Shown: positions 48,872-61,401, counted from the stretch's first letter. The stretch is 64,000 bases of DNA from Mantamonas sphyraenae (GCA_026936335.1 JAPMXV010000044.1:434001-498000); one strand, 5' to 3'. Numbers and translations: made by a program. The notes: a model not told the origin generated them from the sequence alone.

Positions 48872-51466
48872 ATGAACCCTCGCCGCACCCTTTGCGCGCG
48901 CACTAGGCGAGCCTCTCGTGCCGCTCTCGTGCCGCTCCTCGCCGTGCTGCTCTTTCTCGTAGCCTCTGCGTCGGCATTCACCCCGCACGAACGTGTGTAC
49001 CCCGGACGCACAACCCAGTTTGCGCCCACCGAGGAGTACTTTGTACAACTCGTTGAAACCGTCGGCATGCCAGCCCTCATTCTCGCAGGCTCCTCTTTTA
49101 CTATTGGCTTGGCCTTTGTCATCATTCGCTACTGCTTCAACGCCTGCGGCGGCCGCTATCCCACGGAATCCGGCTACAAACCCCACGAGCAGGCCCTCCC
49201 TCGCATCCTCGTCTTTATTTTTAGTGTCCTCCTCGCCGTCTCCATCTCCAACGCCATCCTCAGCAACCAGTTTTTCAGCGACGGCATTCGTGACTTTCTC
49301 GACGAGATCATCAACGCCCTCAACAAAATCACCGCCAAGATTGCTCACATTGCTGCTAACCTCAAGCGCGCCAACATGGTTGAAAACAAAGGTGTCGACT
49401 TTGTCACCCAACTCAGCTCCGTCAGCGAGTCCATTCGTACCGGTGCTCTCCAGGCCCAGGACCAAGTCAACGGTTATGCCACCCTCCGCCAAGCCCTCCT
49501 CCTCCTCATCTACGACCTCTGCCTCATCAGCGTCGCCATCGGTGTTGCTTCTGCTCTCTTCCGAAGCAATCGCGCTGCTGTGGCCGTCGTCTTTCTTTCT
49601 GTTCTCGTCTCCCTCGTCATTTGGCTCTCCTATGGCATGCATCGCATGCTAGGAGCTGTCATTGACGACGTGTGCGTCGCCATCGACAATTTCCTTGCCT
49701 CAGACACAACCAACAATCCTGGCCTCGACTTTTTCATCTCTTGCGTCGAAGGCCAAGACCTGTTCGGCGACGTTTTCGAAGGTGCGTTCAACGGACTCAT
49801 CGACAACGTCGGCCTCTCAAACCGCTTCGGCTTCAACATTTTCAACAACACCCACATCGTCATTTCCACCCCAAATCGCAACGACACCAACGCAAACGGC
49901 GCCACCTCTGCCTTTGAGAGCGCCCTCTCCAACACCGAGCGCCAGCTGTCCAACTTTGAACAGCGCATTCAAAACTCGGGCCTCAAGAACAACACCCTCG
50001 TCAACGAGGTCACCAAGGTTGTGGACACCGCCCAGTTGTTTATTTCCATTCTCCGCGACGTCCAAGAGCTCCTCGACTGCTCCTTTGTGCGCAATCTTTT
50101 CCTACGCCTCAAGAGCCTTCTGTGCGACACCATGCTCGATGCCATTTGGTCACTCCAGGCCAGTGAGGGCGTCATGTCCGGCGCCGTCGTCGTCGTCGCC
50201 TTTGCTTCCATGCTTCTAAGCAAACGCCTCGGCAACGATTTCAAGCCCTATGAGTGCAGGCATCTCCATTGCAAGCGCAGGTTCCGCTTCCTCATCACGC
50301 GCGATGCCCACGAGAAGCTTCACGAAATCGATCCAGAGTCTGTGTACATGTCTGCCAACCCCCCGTCCTGTTGCGAGTACTATGGCTGCTACACACACAG
50401 TGTCCATCAAGCAGAGCAAGACGGTGAGGCTGTGGCTGATCAGCTCATCTCCTCCATGCCCAAGGAACTGGAAACCAGTGTCCCGCCCAGGATGCGCAAG
50501 TACCTGAAGAACTACCAGCAAGAGGTTCGCGCCACCCGCTCCGACTCGGCCGATTCCGATCTTGAGCTCCATGATCACCTCGGCGATGACTCTTCCTCAT
50601 CACCCTCCTCCCTCACAGACTCTATGCTCAATCGCCAGTACACCGACCAAGACATCATCGAGCACATCCGCCCGTCCGACCTTATGTTCTCCCACACCTG
50701 GAACGACCGCCGCAACCATGGCTTTGCCTACTATGCCTACGTGTTCTGCGCTTGCTGCCGTGGCATCCCTGCCTTTGAGAAGGATCTCGAGACAAACCTG
50801 TGTGGCTTCACCCGCGAGTCTTTCCGCCACGGCGTTCTCGGCATGCTCGAGATCATCTCCGTCATCGAGGTTCTCCAAGGTATCCTCTCGCTCATGGTGC
50901 CCCGTGTCATGAGCTTCCAATCGCCCGTCAGCATGATCACCGCCGGTCTCTTCTGCATCGTCGCTGTTCGCCTCTTTAGCGTTCGCATCATGGTTCTCTC
51001 TGCTCTGTGCCAGGGTGCCGCTGCTGCCTATCTCATCTTCCTACTTCAGGGTGCCGTAGAGGCCTTTGACGCCTGCGCTGGCGCCGGCACCGCCTGCTCT
51101 TTCACCACAGACGTGTATGTCCGCGCCTACATCTTTGCCCTTGTACTCAACCTTGTCATTGTTCTACTCTGCTTTGTGCTCGCCACTTTCACCTCCTTCT
51201 CCCTCCACAGCCTCCACGCAGAGCTAATTCAGCAGCAGGAGCTCGGCGTCGCCACCGACCGCCTCCGTCACGCTGCAGACAACTCCGCAAGGTCTCTCCG
51301 CCAGCGCTACCAGACCCTCCGTGCCAAGAAGAGTCGCCGAGGCCAAAACTCCCTTCAGGTCACCGATGTCAAGAAGATCACCTTTGCCCAGCTGCGCCAG
51401 AAATTTGCCCGCAACAACCGCAACAATCAGCAGCGCAAAAAGTCGTCTGCAACACCTCCTGTGTGA
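48872..51466 (+). CDS. 864-residue multi-pass membrane protein, tweety/prominin-like topology
   Basis: Single exon. Signal peptide at the N-terminus (ALVPLLAVLLFLVASASAFT). About five membrane segments in the first half (ALILAGSSFTIGLAFVIIRY; ILVFIFSVLLAVSISNAI; LLLLIYDLCLISVAIGVASA; AAVAVVFLSVLVSLVIWLSY; SGAVVVVAFASMLLS) flank two large loops. The second loop carries Asn-x-Ser/Thr sites and Cys. This layout recalls tweety-homologue and prominin proteins, but I see no diagnostic motif. The cytoplasmic part has a Cys/His-bearing segment (YECRHLHCKRRFRFL; CCEYYGCYTH) and an acidic Ser-rich stretch. Four more membrane segments follow (about 660-800), and the tail is basic. Function unknown. Confidence 0.77.
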   Translation: MNPRRTLCARTRRASRAALVPLLAVLLFLVASASAFTPHERVYPGRTTQFAPTEEYFVQLVETVGMPALILAGSSFTIGLAFVIIRYCFNACGGRYPTESGYKPHEQALPRILVFIFSVLLAVSISNAILSNQFFSDGIRDFLDEIINALNKITAKIAHIAANLKRANMVENKGVDFVTQLSSVSESIRTGALQAQDQVNGYATLRQALLLLIYDLCLISVAIGVASALFRSNRAAVAVVFLSVLVSLVIWLSYGMHRMLGAVIDDVCVAIDNFLASDTTNNPGLDFFISCVEGQDLFGDVFEGAFNGLIDNVGLSNRFGFNIFNNTHIVISTPNRNDTNANGATSAFESALSNTERQLSNFEQRIQNSGLKNNTLVNEVTKVVDTAQLFISILRDVQELLDCSFVRNLFLRLKSLLCDTMLDAIWSLQASEGVMSGAVVVVAFASMLLSKRLGNDFKPYECRHLHCKRRFRFLITRDAHEKLHEIDPESVYMSANPPSCCEYYGCYTHSVHQAEQDGEAVADQLISSMPKELETSVPPRMRKYLKNYQQEVRATRSDSADSDLELHDHLGDDSSSSPSSLTDSMLNRQYTDQDIIEHIRPSDLMFSHTWNDRRNHGFAYYAYVFCACCRGIPAFEKDLETNLCGFTRESFRHGVLGMLEIISVIEVLQGILSLMVPRVMSFQSPVSMITAGLFCIVAVRLFSVRIMVLSALCQGAAAAYLIFLLQGAVEAFDACAGAGTACSFTTDVYVRAYIFALVLNLVIVLLCFVLATFTSFSLHSLHAELIQQQELGVATDRLRHAADNSARSLRQRYQTLRAKKSRRGQNSLQVTDVKKITFAQLRQKFARNNRNNQQRKKSSATPPV

Positions 51467-51524
51467 CCCCAAAATTGTACAGCGTCAATGCAATCTGTCT
51501 GCATTTCCTCCACTCCACACTCCA

Positions 51525-54500
51525 TCATCGTCTCACAGGTCCAACTCGCTCCCCGCGCGCAAGCTTTTGCAACGTGGGTGAACCACCGCTGAGCTCGGAC
51601 CGCTTGCTTGCCACACCCAGCTGCAGCCGCCGTACAACCACCAGATCCCCGTCGCTCTCCACGTCCCTCTCTTCACCCTCTCCATCGTCGCCAAGCTCCT
51701 CTTCGTCCTCCGCGTTCTTACTTCCGCTCTCCACACCTTGCCCCTGCGCTTTCGCTGCAGATCGGGGTGTCAGCGCAGGCAGAGCCTTCTTCGACAGACT
51801 TGATCCGCTCATGGCTTTGTTCAGCAGCAGCACCTCCTTTTCAGCTTGCTTGCGCCGCGTCCGCTCCTCTGCCAGCCGCTTCTCCTTCCGCTCCAGCTCC
51901 TTCTCCATCCGCTGCACCAATCTGTCCAGCTGGTCGTCATTGCCTCGCGACAACAGCTTTTCCACCCGTTTCTGCTCCGACTTGGCACGCATGCTGCTCT
52001 CGCGCAATTGTACCTCCAGCTCGTCCACCCGTTTCTCCAACGCCTCGCTTCGACGCGTCTCCACCTCCAACAAGTGCGCCAGCTTGTCTGCCTCGCTCTT
52101 TGCTTCTCTTGCCTCTCGTTTGCTCGCTTTCAGCTGCTTCTTGAGCACAGACACGTCGTTCTCCATGGCCCGTGCGCCGTTTCCTGTCCCTTCCCCTCCA
52201 GCTCCGCCTTCTGATCCTCTGTTGCCGCTGCTGTGCTCTCCTCCGCCACCATCCAACTCTTCGATGCGCACACGCAGCTCTTCCAGCTCAAATTGCACCC
52301 CTTCCCGCGCCGCCTCGGCCTCTTGTACACGCCGCCTCTCCTCCGCCACCAGCTGTTGCCATTCTGCGTTCTCCGCCCGCAGGGCACTCACTTCTGCTGC
52401 CCCTGAAGCCCCGCTGTCTTCTTCTCGGTTTCCAACCTGGTACGCTGCGCCTCCTCCGCTCATCTTCTTGGCAGACGAAAAGATCGACATCTTGCGCCGG
52501 AACCTGCTCTCAGTTTTGCGTTTCTCCACCACACTCGACGTTGGCTGTGTCCCAGATCCCGTGCCGCTCCCGCTGCTGCTGCTCCCTGCCAGAAATGATC
52601 CGTTGGCCATCGCCTTTTCCGCTTCCAGCTCGTGATGAGCTCGCATTTCCTCGCTCAACCGTCTCTGCATCGACTCCATCTGCTTCTCTGCTGCCCTCAA
52701 TCGTTCCTCATTTTCTCGCAACTGCTTCTGCGCCTCCCTCAGGTTCTGCTCCAGCTCATGTGTCCCCGAACTCCCACCGTTGTATGCACTCCCGCTCGCT
52801 TTCCCTGCCCCACCATCCAACCTCGACCCGACCCCTTCACGCTCCATCTTGTCGATCAATCGCTGCAACCGGCCCATTTCCTTCTGAGTCGATCTTGCAT
52901 CCTTGACCATCCCTGTCAGCTTCGTTTCTGCCTCGGCAAGTTTCCTCTCCGCTTCCTTTCGCTTTGCTCCCTCCTTGTCTGCCATCCGCTCAAACCGCCG
53001 CACCAGCGATTCCTGGTTTCCATCCCCTCGGTTCGCTTGCTGCAGCGCCTTTACCTGTGAACGCAAACGACCCACTTCCAAACGCAGTTCCCCAGCGCTC
53101 GCTTGAACATGACCTACTCCTCCCCCACCGCCTCCGTCCACTCCAACCTCTTCTCCCCGCAGTTCCTTGTTCTCCTCTTCCAATTGCTTCACCACCTCTC
53201 GCAATCCCGCTGCCTCGTTCACAACCTTCTCCAAAGCCTCTTCCACTGCGTCCCGATCTGCCTCGATGTCTGTGCTAAACTGGATTTCCTCTCGCAGCTC
53301 CTTCTGCAACTTGTCCACCTGTGCACTCAGTTCCACCCGTGCTTCCTTCTCCCGCTTCGATTCCTGCCTCTCCTTGTCCAGCAGTTGCTCAAGGCGCGAT
53401 ACACTCCCTGCATGCCGCTTGTTCTCCTTCTCCAGGGCACTCGCCCGCCGCTTGGCACTTCGAAGCTCGCCTCCCACCTCTGTCAATTGCGCACGCAGCT
53501 CTTCCACACGTTCGCTCGCTGCTTCACTGCCTCCTCCCAACGCTACTACCACCCCTCCTCCTGCACCGCCGACACCCGCGCGCCCCGCACTTCCTCCTCG
53601 CGTCTTTCCACTGCTCATCTTTCCCGACCTCTTGTCTCCTTTCTCGCTGCTGCGCCATTTGCTTCCGCTCAGCCCGCTTGCTCCCTTTCCATCGCCCAGC
53701 CCTCCGCTCACTGTCACCACCCCTTTCCCTTGGTCCAACAGCCGCTCCAGTGCACCTTTGTCCTTTTCCACCTGTTTCTTCTCATCTTCCACCCGCTCCA
53801 CTTCCGCTTTCAGCGACTGTACCTCTTTCTCCAATTCAATCACCCGATCGGACTCACCCACCCTCGACGAGCCTACCCCGAGCTTTGACCCCTGAAGACC
53901 ACGCGCGCCTGCGCTTGTGCTGCTTGATCCCACTCCTCTGTTCCTGCCTGCTCGCTGCTGCGTCCCATATGTGCTTCGCCCCTTGTTTCGCTTGCCTGCT
54001 GCACTTTGGCGCCCGCCATCCCCTGCAAGCACACTCACACTCACCTCTCCGTCCAAAACCTGTTCGTACTTGTGGATTTGGGCCTCTAGGTGCTTGTTCG
54101 CCGCCTCGGAAGCCTCCAGCTGCTTGCGAATGTTTGCCACCTCCTTCTCCATCACGTCCACGTCCCCGCCGCTTCCGCTTCCTCCTCGTTTTGTAATCCC
54201 ATACCCGCTCGCCGCACGGCTTCCTACTCCACCCCTCGACGCTCCTCCTCCTCCTACTCCTACTCCTCGCGTGCCCCTCTTTGTGCTCGACAGCGCGGGA
54301 GGGCCTCTCCCCTGCTCCCAGTTCTTCATCGCCCGATCCAGGTCCTTTTCCAGTGTCTTTGCTGCCTCCTCCGCCGCCTTTCGCACACGCTCCTCCTTTT
54401 CCAGCCGCTTCTTTACGTTCTTCAATTCGAATTGCACCCCGTTCAACTTGTTCTCGGCCGCCCGCCGCTTGCTCCCCTCTTCGTTGACAAGCCCTTCCCA

Positions 54501-57500
54501 CCGCGCCAGATCCGCCTGCTTCGTCTCCAGCTCCTCCATCTTCCTTCCCAGCTGCTTCTCTGTGTTCTCTAGTTTGCGTTCCAGTAGTTGCAAACGCGAA
54601 TCGACGCCTGCACTCCCCGAGCTGCTGGTCACCCTGCCAACGCTCGTGTTCGGCCGCACCGTCCCACCACTCGATTTCTGCGCGCTCCGACGCACGGTGT
54701 CACGCCCAGCGCCTTCGTCAACCAACGCCACAGTACGCTCCAGATCACGCTCTCGTTGACGCAGCGCACTCGCTTTCCCGTCCACCTCCCGCTGCAGTTC
54801 TCGCACTTGACGCTCCGCCTCATCCACCTTGGTCTCCAACGTCTTCTTGCTTGCCGTCAGCTCCTGTACCTCTGTTTCTGCCTTGCCAAGGACCCTTTCC
54901 ATGCGCTTCATCGTGCTCTCCGCCACCTTGGCACGCTCTTCTGCCTCGGCCACTCCGCGCCGCTGCCCTGCAAGCTCCCGCTGCAATTGCTTCAGTTCCG
55001 CCTCCAGCTGGTCTTCCCTCACTCCGCCGCCGCTGCTTCCAGGTCCCGCCTCGCTTCCTCCTTCCCCTCCCGCTCCACCCACGCTACTCCCGCCGCTACT
55101 GTTGCTACTGCGCATCGACGACGCGCTTGCTTTCAGCGCCGCCCGCACCCCTTCCACGTACTTTTGGTTGACCTTGGATTTGCCCTCTACCATGCTTACG
55201 ACGTGATCCAACTTGATCGCTAGTCTCCTCTGCTCCTGCTCTGCGTCCTCGCGTCTCTTCACCTCCTCCACCACCCGCCGCTGCAGTTCCACCACTTCTC
55301 GCCGTTGCTCTTCCCCGCGTTGCGTGAGCTCCTCGCTTTTGCTCATCAGTCTCTCACGCTCGTCTTCCAAACGATGCACCTGCGCCGCCATGCTCACTCG
55401 GCTGTGCTTCTCCGACTTCAGTTGCCGCTGCAACGAACGCACATGATGGTTCAGTCCCGCACCATCGCCCACCACTCCCGGGGTCCCGCCTGCTTCTGCT
55501 GCTTCTTCTTCTGACGACGAAGACGATGCTGACGAGCCTGCCGCTTCGCTGCTCATGCGCAGCTTCGCCCCAGCTGCTTTCGCTCTGGCTGCCTCTCGCC
55601 CGCCTCCTCGTACGCTATTTCGTCGCCGTTCCTGCTCTCGTGTCACTTGCCTCTCCAACCGTTTCACCCTCTTCTCCAGCCGAGATCTCTCCCGCTCCGT
55701 GTCCCGCACGTTCCGTTGCAGCTCTGCGTTCGACTCGCTCAGTTGCTTTGCACGCACCTCCTCACGCTTCCCTCTGTCCTCCAGCTTGCTCAACTCCCGC
55801 TCCGTCGCCAACGCTTTCTTTTCCAGCTCTCTCTCCTTCTCTGCCAACTCTTTCACCTTGCGTTGCTCCTTTTCCAACGCCCGCTCTGCACGGTTTACCC
55901 GCTCCACCAGATCTGCGGCGGTTTCCCCTTCTCCTACTGTGCTCGAAGCTGCAATCGCACGACCACTCGCAGTCAGTACGCTGCTTGTTGTCCCTCCTTC
56001 TCCCGATTCTTGCATCTCCCGCACCATCTCCAGCTGCTCTTCCACCATTGCCACGTGCTTGTTTGCCGCTTCCCTCAGTTTCACCTCGTGCTTCATCTGC
56101 CGTTGCATGTCGTCCCGCTCCACACGTAGAGCGTCCATAGCCTCGTTCAATTGATGGAATTCCACCTCCTTTGCATCCAAACGCCCTTCCGCGAGTTCCA
56201 GCCGCTGCTCCAGTTTCCGTGATCTTGCCTGCTCCTTCTTCCACAGCTTCTCCAGTGACTTGATTTCCATGCTCACGACGCGATCCACCGTCACAGACAT
56301 CGCTCGTTCCACACGCTCCTGCGCTTTGGCAGACACAGAGTCCATGTACCGTCCCAGCCTGTCTTCCAGCTTCTGCTTCTCCCGCTCAAGCTTCTGCAGC
56401 GCCCGCCGTTGGTCTTCCACGTGACGCTGGTGAAACGCACTCTCCTCCTTCACTTGATCCAGCTCCACTTGCAGACGAACCCGCTCACGAGTCTCCCGCT
56501 CCAACTGCCCTTCTGCTCGCCCCAGCTGCTTCTTCACCTCGTCCTTTCCACTCTCCACGCCTCTCAACCGCTTGTTCAAGCTATCCCGCTCGCTCTTCAG
56601 CAGTCCCACTTCCATCCGTTGGTGCGCCACCGTCTGGTCCAGCTCTTGGATCGCCTTGATGAACTCCTCCTCCGTCACAACATCACCCTTCATCCTGCTG
56701 ACAGTCCCGCCTTCCTCTCCCTCGTTTTCCAGTCCACCCGTCGCCAAAAGCTGTTCAACTTCCTGACGGTACGCTTCCAGTGATTGCTGTGTCGTTCGAG
56801 CACTCGCTTGGCTCTCCTCCAGCTCTTTGCGCGTTTGCCGAAGTTCCTCACGCACACTTCGGTTGCTTTGCTCCAACTCCGCAACCTGGCCCTCATACGT
56901 TCCACGCACACTTGCCAGTTGCTGCTCGTGCTCATAGATAAGTTCCTCCAGCTCGCTCATGTGCTTCGCTTCCATCTCATCAGGCGTCATCTTGTTGCTC
57001 TTCCACACGCTGTCCCCGCCAAACTCTTGGCTCAGCACCTTGAAGCGTTGCTGCAGATCTTGAATTGTCCCCTGCAGTTCGCTCACTTCTTGCTTCCGTT
57101 TAATCTCCACCGTGTCCAGCTCCCGCTCTTTGCGCAACATCTGCTTCTGCAGGTCGTCCACCTGCTTCTGCAGTTTCTTGCTGCTGCGCCCAGATCCTCG
57201 CGCGGCGTTCTCTGCCTCCTTTTCGCGTTGACGCATCCCTTCCACCTTGCTCTTGAGGCTTTCGTTCTCGTGCTGCAGTCGGATCACAAGCCGTTCGTTC
57301 TTCAGCTTCTCCTGCGTCGCCACCACATTGTTCTGCACCACAGAAAGTGTTCTCAGCTGCTCTTTCGACCTCTCCATTCCGCTCCGGGCCTCCTGCAGCT
57401 CCACGCGCAGCTCAGCCACCTCACGCTCACGTTCGTGCAGGTCCGACACCAGCTGCGCCACCTCTTCGGGGCTCAGCTCGCGCTCTTTGCCCAGTTTAGG

Positions 57501-60500
57501 TGCTGCCGCCTTCTTGGCACGTTCAGCTTGCTTCATCTGCTGTTCCATCTCCCGCGCCTTGGCTTGCTCGGCTCGCTCGCCTGCCTTTTTCAGTTTCACC
57601 TTCAGCTTCCGAACCTCTTGGCTCAGCTCCATGTTCTTTTCCCTCTCCATGCGCGCTTCCGCTTGTGCTTCGTGCACAGCCTCCAGACTCGCTGCATCCA
57701 CGTCCAGTCCCTCCAGTAGTTTCTGATTCTCCGCAGCCTTTGCTCGCAGCTTCACACGCAACTCCTCCACCTCTTTTTGCAGCGCCTCCACCTGTTCGCC
57801 ACCTTCCGACGACGACCCTTCCCTCTTTCCCTCCCCACTTCCACTTCCTCGCTGGCTCCCTGCAGACGCCGCCGCTTTGAGACGCAAAACCATCATCTGC
57901 TTCTTGCTTTCCGCAAGCTCCTGCTTCAGCTTGGCCAATTCCTCTCCATGATCCGCCCCACCCGCAGTCGGTACCGTCTCGCCAGTGCCACTACCATTTT
58001 CGCCTGCACCGACCTCATCATCACCTGAGTCTATGTCTTTACCATCCTCGCTGCGCCGCGCTGCTGCGCCGCGTGCGCGTGCCAGCTCCTCTGCAAGCGT
58101 CCTCAGCTGCAGTTCTTGCTCCACATTCGACGCTCCCAGATCCATCATCTCCTTCTGCATGCTCTGGTTGCTCTGCTCCAACGACTCGGCCTCGAATTTT
58201 ACATCGGCCAGTTCGGTCGCCAGCTCTTCCGCCCGCTCGATTTGCTTCTCCAGTTCCTCGTTGGCCTCTGCCATTTGTTCCTCCATCTCTCGTTTCTCCT
58301 TTTGAGCCAATTCCACCTGCGCCTGCGCCTCCTCCAATTCGCGCGCCACCGCCTCGCGTCCTTCTCGCTCCTTCGCCACCTTGGCCTCCCACGCCTCTGG
58401 GTTCAGCGACCGAATCCGCTTCTCCAGGGCCAGCACCTCCTCCTCGTGTTCTTCCTCCGCTCGCTTGGCTTTGGCAAGCGATGCGTTCAAACGTGCCACC
58501 TGGTCCTCCAATCGCCGTGCGTTGGCTTGCAGCGTGCCCTGGTTCCGCCTCTCCTGCGCCAGCTGTTCGTCCTTCTCGTCCACCCGTTTCTTCAGTTTGC
58601 TCACTTCGCGCTGCACATTCAACTTCAGCGTTTCCACGCGCTTTCGCTCTTCCTGCTCCTCGTTCACCTTTCCTTTCAGCTTGGCGATTTCGTGCCGCAG
58701 CACCTTTTCCAGGTCCATGAACCCCTCGATCGATCCCACCACCACCTTTTCCAAACCGGGCACTGGCTCCATCTTGCGGTACGGTGGGTCCTTGAACCCG
58801 CGGATCTTGCGTGCTTTGTCCAGCGCAAACTCGATGCTGCGCCGCGCGATCTCATCGTGCGACTCCACCACTTTGCGCATTCGTTCATACTCTTCGTGCT
58901 CGCTGTGGTACCTCTCTGCCAGCATGTGATACTTGTCCTCATAGTCCAGGTCCATCGTCTTCAACTTCTCCGTAATTGGCATTTCCTGCTCCAGCGCCTC
59001 TTGCTTCATCCTCTCCGCCTCCTCCATCGTCGCCTGCGTGCTCTCACGCACTTCTGCAATCTTCTTCTGCAACGCAAGCCTGTTTGTGTACTGGATGTTG
59101 TTCTTGCGTTTCGCGTACGCCTGCGCTCGTTTGTCCTTTTCCTTCTGTTTCTTCGCCGCTTTGCGTTCTTTCAGCACGTTCATCGATTTCTCCTGTTCCT
59201 CCCGTGCAAGTTCCTTCAGCTTTTCCTTGCCCTGGCGCTTCAGCTTGCGCTTTTCTGCCCGTTTCTTCTTTTCCTCCGCCTCTTCTAGCCGTTTGCGCTC
59301 CTCGCGCTCCTCCGCATCGCGTTGTCGTCTGCGCGCCATCTCCTCGTCGCGGAACACCCGGTACCACCGCCGCGCCTGCAGTCCTCGAAACGCCGTTTGG
59401 ATTTTCAGTGCGCTGTTGTACTCCAGGTCTCGGTAGCGCATGCCACCTCGCATTCGCAGGGCCATTTCACACTCGTGCGCACCTGGTGCTTCGCTGTCGT
59501 GACACCAGTCCAGCGGTGTTTGTTCGTCCTGGCTTGTGTCGTTGGGGGACAGACCACCCTTTTTCAGCAGCCACAGTGTGTTGTCCAGCTGACCACCCGC
59601 CGCCGCCCAGTGCAGCGCCGACGCGCCGGTGGCGTCCCGCGCGCCGCCGATGTCCGCTTTGTTCGAGCGCAGCACATCCAGGTACGCGGGTGTGCCCATC
59701 TTTGCTGCCAACATGCACGTTGGCGTGCCGTCTGCCGTTTTGCTGTTGGGATCAGCGTCGTTATACAGCAGCTCGCGTATGACATTCACGCGACGATCGA
59801 GCGAGCACGCCAGTTGCAGCGCATTCATGCCATTCTCGTTGTACACCGTCAGATCGGGCTCGTTGGCCAGAAGCACCTTGAGGAGGTCTACGTCGTGCAT
59901 AGCGATTGCCAGGTGTGTGCATGTGTCTCCGTTTCCGTCGCGCACGTTGATGTCCGCCCCGTAGTCTGCGAGCAGCTCCAGCACCTCTTCGTTGCGCTCG
60001 CCCACGGCGCAGTGCACCAAAAAGCGTCCCGCGCAACGCTTGGCTTGCAGTTTGCTGTTCAGTTCTTGCTGAAGAGGATTCCCGTCGGCTGTTTCCAGCC
60101 CTGACAAGAGATGCTCCACAACCGACGCCACGCCCCTGTGTACCGCCATGTGCAGCGGGCTCTGGCCCGTTTCCGGGTGCACCAAGTCCAGGCGCAGCTC
60201 GTGGCGGTCCAGCGCATGCACAATGTCTGCCTTGTCGGCAAGCACAGCTGCGTGCGCAAAGCTCAAGCCCGTCGTCGGGTCCACGTACCCAGGCTCCACC
60301 TCCTCTCCCTGTCGACGCAGAATCTTGTTCACCAAGTCTGTGTCCCCGTCGCCAATGGCTGTGAAAAGATCCTCGTTTGCGTTGCTCTCCTTGACCACAG
60401 GCCCACCCGTTTGCAGTTCGTGCAGACGATCCTCCAACTTTTGTTTCTGCGCCGTCCGCGTGACCAGCTTCCACTGTGCCACGTTCAATTTTGCCTGCAC

Positions 60501-61089
60501 GTTGCTGTTTGCTTCGTCTTCTCCCTCCTCCTCTCTCTCGTCTTCCTCTTCTCCCTCCTCCTCATGCCCGGGTGCGTCTCCAGCAGCGATGCCGGGTGTA
60601 GGCGTTCTTCCTCTTGAAGCATCGCTTTCTGCGACTGCATGTGAAGAGTCATCGCGATTCCCCACACTCCCACTACTGTTGCTATGTGAATCTGCCATTG
60701 GCTCGCCCTTGGCATCTTCTGTATCCGCCATCCGCTCGTCCTCAGTCTCGTCCTGGCCTTTGTCGCTTCCTCCACTGGAGCTGGTTGAATCAGACTCATC
60801 CACCCCTTGTTCGTCATGTGCCAAAGGCAAGCTGTCCGAATCACTGTGTTCCTCGCTTTCACGCCGTTCCTCTGCCACCACGGCCTCTTCTTCTGCTTGT
60901 ACAACCCGCCGGCGTGAGTGGTTGGCGGCGCCAAAACGGTTCTCCCAATCGGGTTCCCTACCCCGGTTGCGACGCACTGAATGAACCACTGCTCCACGGG
61001 GTGAAAGAAACGCTTCCCAATGCACAGACGCACACAAACACACACACACACACACACATACACTCAAGCTTTCACTCACCTGCGGACAT
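51525..61089 (-). CDS. Giant ankyrin-IQ-coiled-coil protein, about 3157 residues
   Basis: Two exons: a 10-nt coding first exon (61089-61080, Met-Ser-Ala plus one base), a 91-bp GT-AG intron carrying a CA/TG repeat, and 60988-51525. Only this junction gives the correct frame without translating the dinucleotide repeat. Residues 5-200 are acidic and Ser-rich. Residues of about 206-525 are ankyrin repeats (TGQSPLHMAVHRGVASVVEH; DTCTHLAIAMHDVDLLKVLL; GASALHWAAAGGQLDNTLWL). An IQ motif lies at about 527-547 (ALKIQTAFRGLQARRWYRVF), a calmodulin-type site. From about 550 to 3140 the chain is almost pure heptad-type coiled coil rich in Glu, Lys, Arg and Gln, broken by short Ser/Gly linkers. It is probably a cytoskeletal tether, rootlet or centrosomal protein; no specific orthologue recognised. 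It converges on the 864-residue membrane-protein gene, 58 bp between stops. Confidence 0.87.
61031..61060. repeat. (CA)n microsatellite in the first intron of the giant coiled-coil gene
   Basis: Near-continuous CA dinucleotides on the plus strand, TG on the coding strand, between the donor at 61079 and the acceptor at 60989. Confidence 0.9.
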
Positions 61090-61176
61090 CTCGTGTTTTG
61101 GTCCGGGTCGCGGCGTCGTGTCCAGCGCAACACCCATCGTTCGTTCCAGTGCTTCCTTTCGGCCATCGCACACTAG

Positions 61177-61323
61177 ATGCGCATCTGCTTGATCCTGGTG
61201 CTCGTGGTGTTCTGGGCCGCGTTCACAGCGTTCGGAGTGTGGCGCATCCTGGGCAGCTTGCCCGGCAGCCACAAAGACAGCCTGGTCCACACACCCACCC
61301 CTGAAATGTACAGCAACACGTGA
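61177..61323 (+). CDS. Possible 48-residue single-pass membrane micro-protein
   Basis: ATG 61177 to TGA 61321. The first half is one clean hydrophobic helix with a positive start (MRICLILVLVVFWAAFTAFG), followed by VWRILGSLPGSHKDS and a short polar tail. It fills the gap between the divergent coiled-coil gene (start 61089) and the MYND gene (start 61402). Size and layout match small organelle membrane subunits, but I cannot name one. Chance ORFs of this length are common, so the call rests on the coherent membrane-helix composition. Confidence 0.42.
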   Translation: MRICLILVLVVFWAAFTAFGVWRILGSLPGSHKDSLVHTPTPEMYSNT

Positions 61324-61401
61324 CACACCCTCCCTAATCAAAGTGCCCATCATGCACGTCTTGCGCACGATGCCCCACCACAACGACGGCGGCCCGAAGA
61401 G

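Noticed and set aside
51600-60900. Many plus-strand frames of 100-390 codons opposite the giant coiled-coil gene
   Set aside because: They are antisense shadows caused by the scarcity of stop complements in Glu/Lys/Arg-rich codons; compositions are Leu/His/Ser/Pro-rich and incoherent.
61090-61166. Upstream ATG at 61166 as start of the giant coiled-coil protein
   Set aside because: That frame would translate the CA/TG repeat as Val-Cys repeats. The ATG at 61089 with the 91-bp intron removed gives the same downstream frame cleanly.
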